Shown here: positions 62,859 to 64,000 of the stretch, piece after piece | How the letters are laid out: the number at the start of each line of letters is the position of its first letter | How positions within the stretch are numbered: the first letter of the stretch is position 1 | Program-made: the position numbers and the translations under genes | Assembly: GCF_023101205.1 (NCBI RefSeq) | Contig: NZ_CP078078.1 | Coordinates: forward strand, 434,001-498,000 | Length of the DNA: 64,000 nt | Source of the DNA: Microbacterium aurugineum | GTDB taxonomy: Bacteria; Actinomycetota; Actinomycetes; Actinomycetales; Microbacteriaceae | Reading direction: 5' to 3' | Notes under the pieces: model-generated | What the model saw: only the letters and a program-made list of their open reading frames with translations | The model's database searches: none | Told to the model about the DNA's origin: nothing

Positions 62859-63613
62859 AGGAGGACTCCACCGGAGACCTCGAGGCGCTCACCTGTGACC
62901 CACCGCATGCCGGGCGCGACGAGCGTGACGACGGCGTCGGCGATCTCCGCCGGTTCACCGACCTTGCCGAGCGCGGTCTGCTGGCTCAGTCCGGCACGCA
63001 GTTCGGCGTCGTCGCGCATCGCGCCGCCGTTGAAGTCGGTGGCCGTCGGACCGGGGGCGATCGTGTTGATGCGGATGCCGCGTCGTCCGAGCTCGAGCGC
63101 GAGACTCCGCGACAGGGCTTCAACGGCCGCCTTGGATGCCGCATAGACGGCGGTGGCGGGGCTCACATGCCGACTCAGCGAACTCGACAGGGTGACCACC
63201 CGTCCGCCTTCGGCGAGGTGCGGTGCGAGTGCCTGGATCAAGAGGAACGGCCCGCGGACGTTGACGGCGAACGTGTCGTCGAAGTCGGCGGCGCTCACCT
63301 CGCCCAGAGGGGCGAAGTGCCCGATCCCCGCGTTGTTGACGAGCACCGAGAGGGGAGACGCCGGCCACTTCGCGGCGACCGCGGCGAGAAGCGTCGTCGT
63401 CGCGGAGCCGATGGACCGCGGGTCCCCGATGTCCAACTGGAGCGGCAGCGCCTCGCCGCCGGCTTCTCCGATACGGCTCACGACGGCGTCAGCCGACGCG
63501 GCGGAGCGGGTCGCCACGACGACGCGATATCCGTTCTCGGCGAGGGCCAGCGCGGTCGCTTGCCCCAGTCCTCGGCCTGCACCGGTCACGATGGCGATCT
63601 CTGGACGATCCAT
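62855..63613 (-). CDS. Short-chain dehydrogenase/reductase
   Basis: A 252-residue classical SDR. The cofactor motif is TGAGRGLGQ (residues about 10-18), then NNAGIGHF, catalytic Ser in LSSSLSRH and Tyr-x3-Lys in VYAASKAAVEAL. IAPGPTATDF and the C-terminal GERLEVSGGVLL are typical. It is divergent from a TetR-type gene with a small dyad between them, so TetR control is likely. The substrate cannot be inferred. Confidence 0.9.
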   Translation of the reverse strand: MDRPEIAIVTGAGRGLGQATALALAENGYRVVVATRSAASADAVVSRIGEAGGEALPLQLDIGDPRSIGSATTTLLAAVAAKWPASPLSVLVNNAGIGHFAPLGEVSAADFDDTFAVNVRGPFLLIQALAPHLAEGGRVVTLSSSLSRHVSPATAVYAASKAAVEALSRSLALELGRRGIRINTIAPGPTATDFNGGAMRDDAELRAGLSQQTALGKVGEPAEIADAVVTLVAPGMRWVTGERLEVSGGVLL

Positions 63614-63626
63614 GCTGACTCCTAGA

Positions 63627-63644
63627 TAAGTAAATAACTACTTA
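63627..63644. promoter_or_regulatory. Probable TetR operator between SDR and TetR genes
   Basis: TAAGTA and TACTTA (63627-63632 and 63639-63644) form an inverted repeat with a six-base AT-rich centre. It lies between the divergent starts at 63613 and 63694, 14 bases from the SDR start. Confidence 0.6.
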
Positions 63645-63693
63645 CCGATAAACTAGAAGCGCAGTCGGAGATCGTCAAGTCGAAGGGCAGCGC

Positions 63694-64000
63694 ATGAGAG
63701 ACGCGGAAGCCACCCGGTCGCGGATCCTGGCTGCGGCCATCGAGGAGTTCGCCGGGCACGGTTTCGCCGGTGGCCGGGTCGATCGGATCGCACGGGGCGC
63801 CGGGAGTAACGTGCGGATGATCTACGCGTACTTCGGGGGCAAGAGTGGTCTTTTCGATGCTGCACTCGAGACCGCGTTGCGCACGCTCGCGAACGATGTG
63901 CCCCCGGATCCCGACGACCTGGCCGGATGGGCGGGGAGAGTGTTCGACCACCACCAGGAACGTCCTGACATTCTCCGCCTGAGCATGTGGGCACGGCTGG
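63694..64000 (+). CDS. TetR-family regulator, C-terminus cut by window
   Basis: The first 102 residues are present. The HTH reads RDAEATRSRILAAAIEEFAGHGFAGGRVDRIARGAGSNVRMIYAYFGGKSGLFDAAL, a standard TetR N-terminal domain (residues about 4-60). The start of the ligand domain follows. AAGGGCAGC precedes the ATG. Divergent from an SDR gene, it probably regulates it through the dyad at 63627-63644. The rest lies beyond the window. Confidence 0.88.
   Translation, partial: MRDAEATRSRILAAAIEEFAGHGFAGGRVDRIARGAGSNVRMIYAYFGGKSGLFDAALETALRTLANDVPPDPDDLAGWAGRVFDHHQERPDILRLSMWARL

Noticed and set aside
62514..64000. A genomic island integrated at tRNA-Ser
   Set aside because: No integrase, no direct repeat of the tRNA 3' end is visible in the 1.4 kb available; only a gene remnant is seen.

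Overview
The window is a 64 kb piece of a very GC-rich chromosome. Gene families, codon use and short overlapping operons point to an actinobacterium of the Microbacterium/Microbacteriaceae type; this is an inference from gene content, because no rRNA or species marker is present. Coding density is high and I see no phage, insertion sequence or CRISPR array. Both edges cut a gene: putA at the left and a TetR-type regulator at the right.

Layout. 1-7.5 kb holds amino-acid catabolism: PutA (proline to glutamate), an XRE/membrane protein/oxidoreductase operon behind a large dyad, then an arginine-degrading enzyme coupled to ornithine aminotransferase. 7.5-13.5 kb holds a MarR/MFS pair, CutC, a hydrolase, a lipoate ligase with its accessory domain fused at the N-terminus, and a solitary DNA methyltransferase. 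13.5-21.5 kb holds a TetR/MFS/esterase module and a polyamine-type module (FAD oxidoreductase, cupin, Lrp regulator, aldehyde dehydrogenase). 21.5-36.7 kb is carbohydrate metabolism: M23 peptidase, ROK/ChbG/GPH transporter, a galTKE operon with a divergent LacI regulator, an unassigned Gfo/Idh - DUF993 - isomerase operon behind a perfect 14-bp operator, a second LacI regulator and glycerate kinase. 36.7-50.4 kb holds phosphoglucomutase, prephenate dehydratase, a DUF559-type protein bracketed by palindromic repeats, transporters, VapBC, a DUF2975/XRE cassette and ClpC. 50.5-64 kb holds an N-acetyltransferase, RadA, a cysteine-containing HTH regulator with cydABDC (cytochrome bd and its ABC exporter), a dioxygenase-like protein, tRNA-Ser(CGA) and an SDR/TetR pair.

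How parts work together. The arginine enzyme, RocD and the P5C dehydrogenase half of PutA could form a local arginine/ornithine/proline to glutamate route. galTKE and Pgm connect galactose to glucose 6-phosphate. The Gfo/Idh, DUF993 and isomerase genes look like a sugar oxidation/cleavage pathway whose substrate cannot be read from the sequence.

Non-coding signals stand out. Sixteen genes have a TANNNT hexamer exactly 6-7 nt before the start codon, the hallmark of leaderless transcription. Several intergenic gaps carry long near-perfect palindromes; four of these share one sequence (TGCGGGATC-N-AAAACGCGCCTC type), and one at 30.8 kb has interleaved complementary arms that could form a pseudoknot. 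Two XRE/membrane-protein operons each have a large dyad laid over the promoter.
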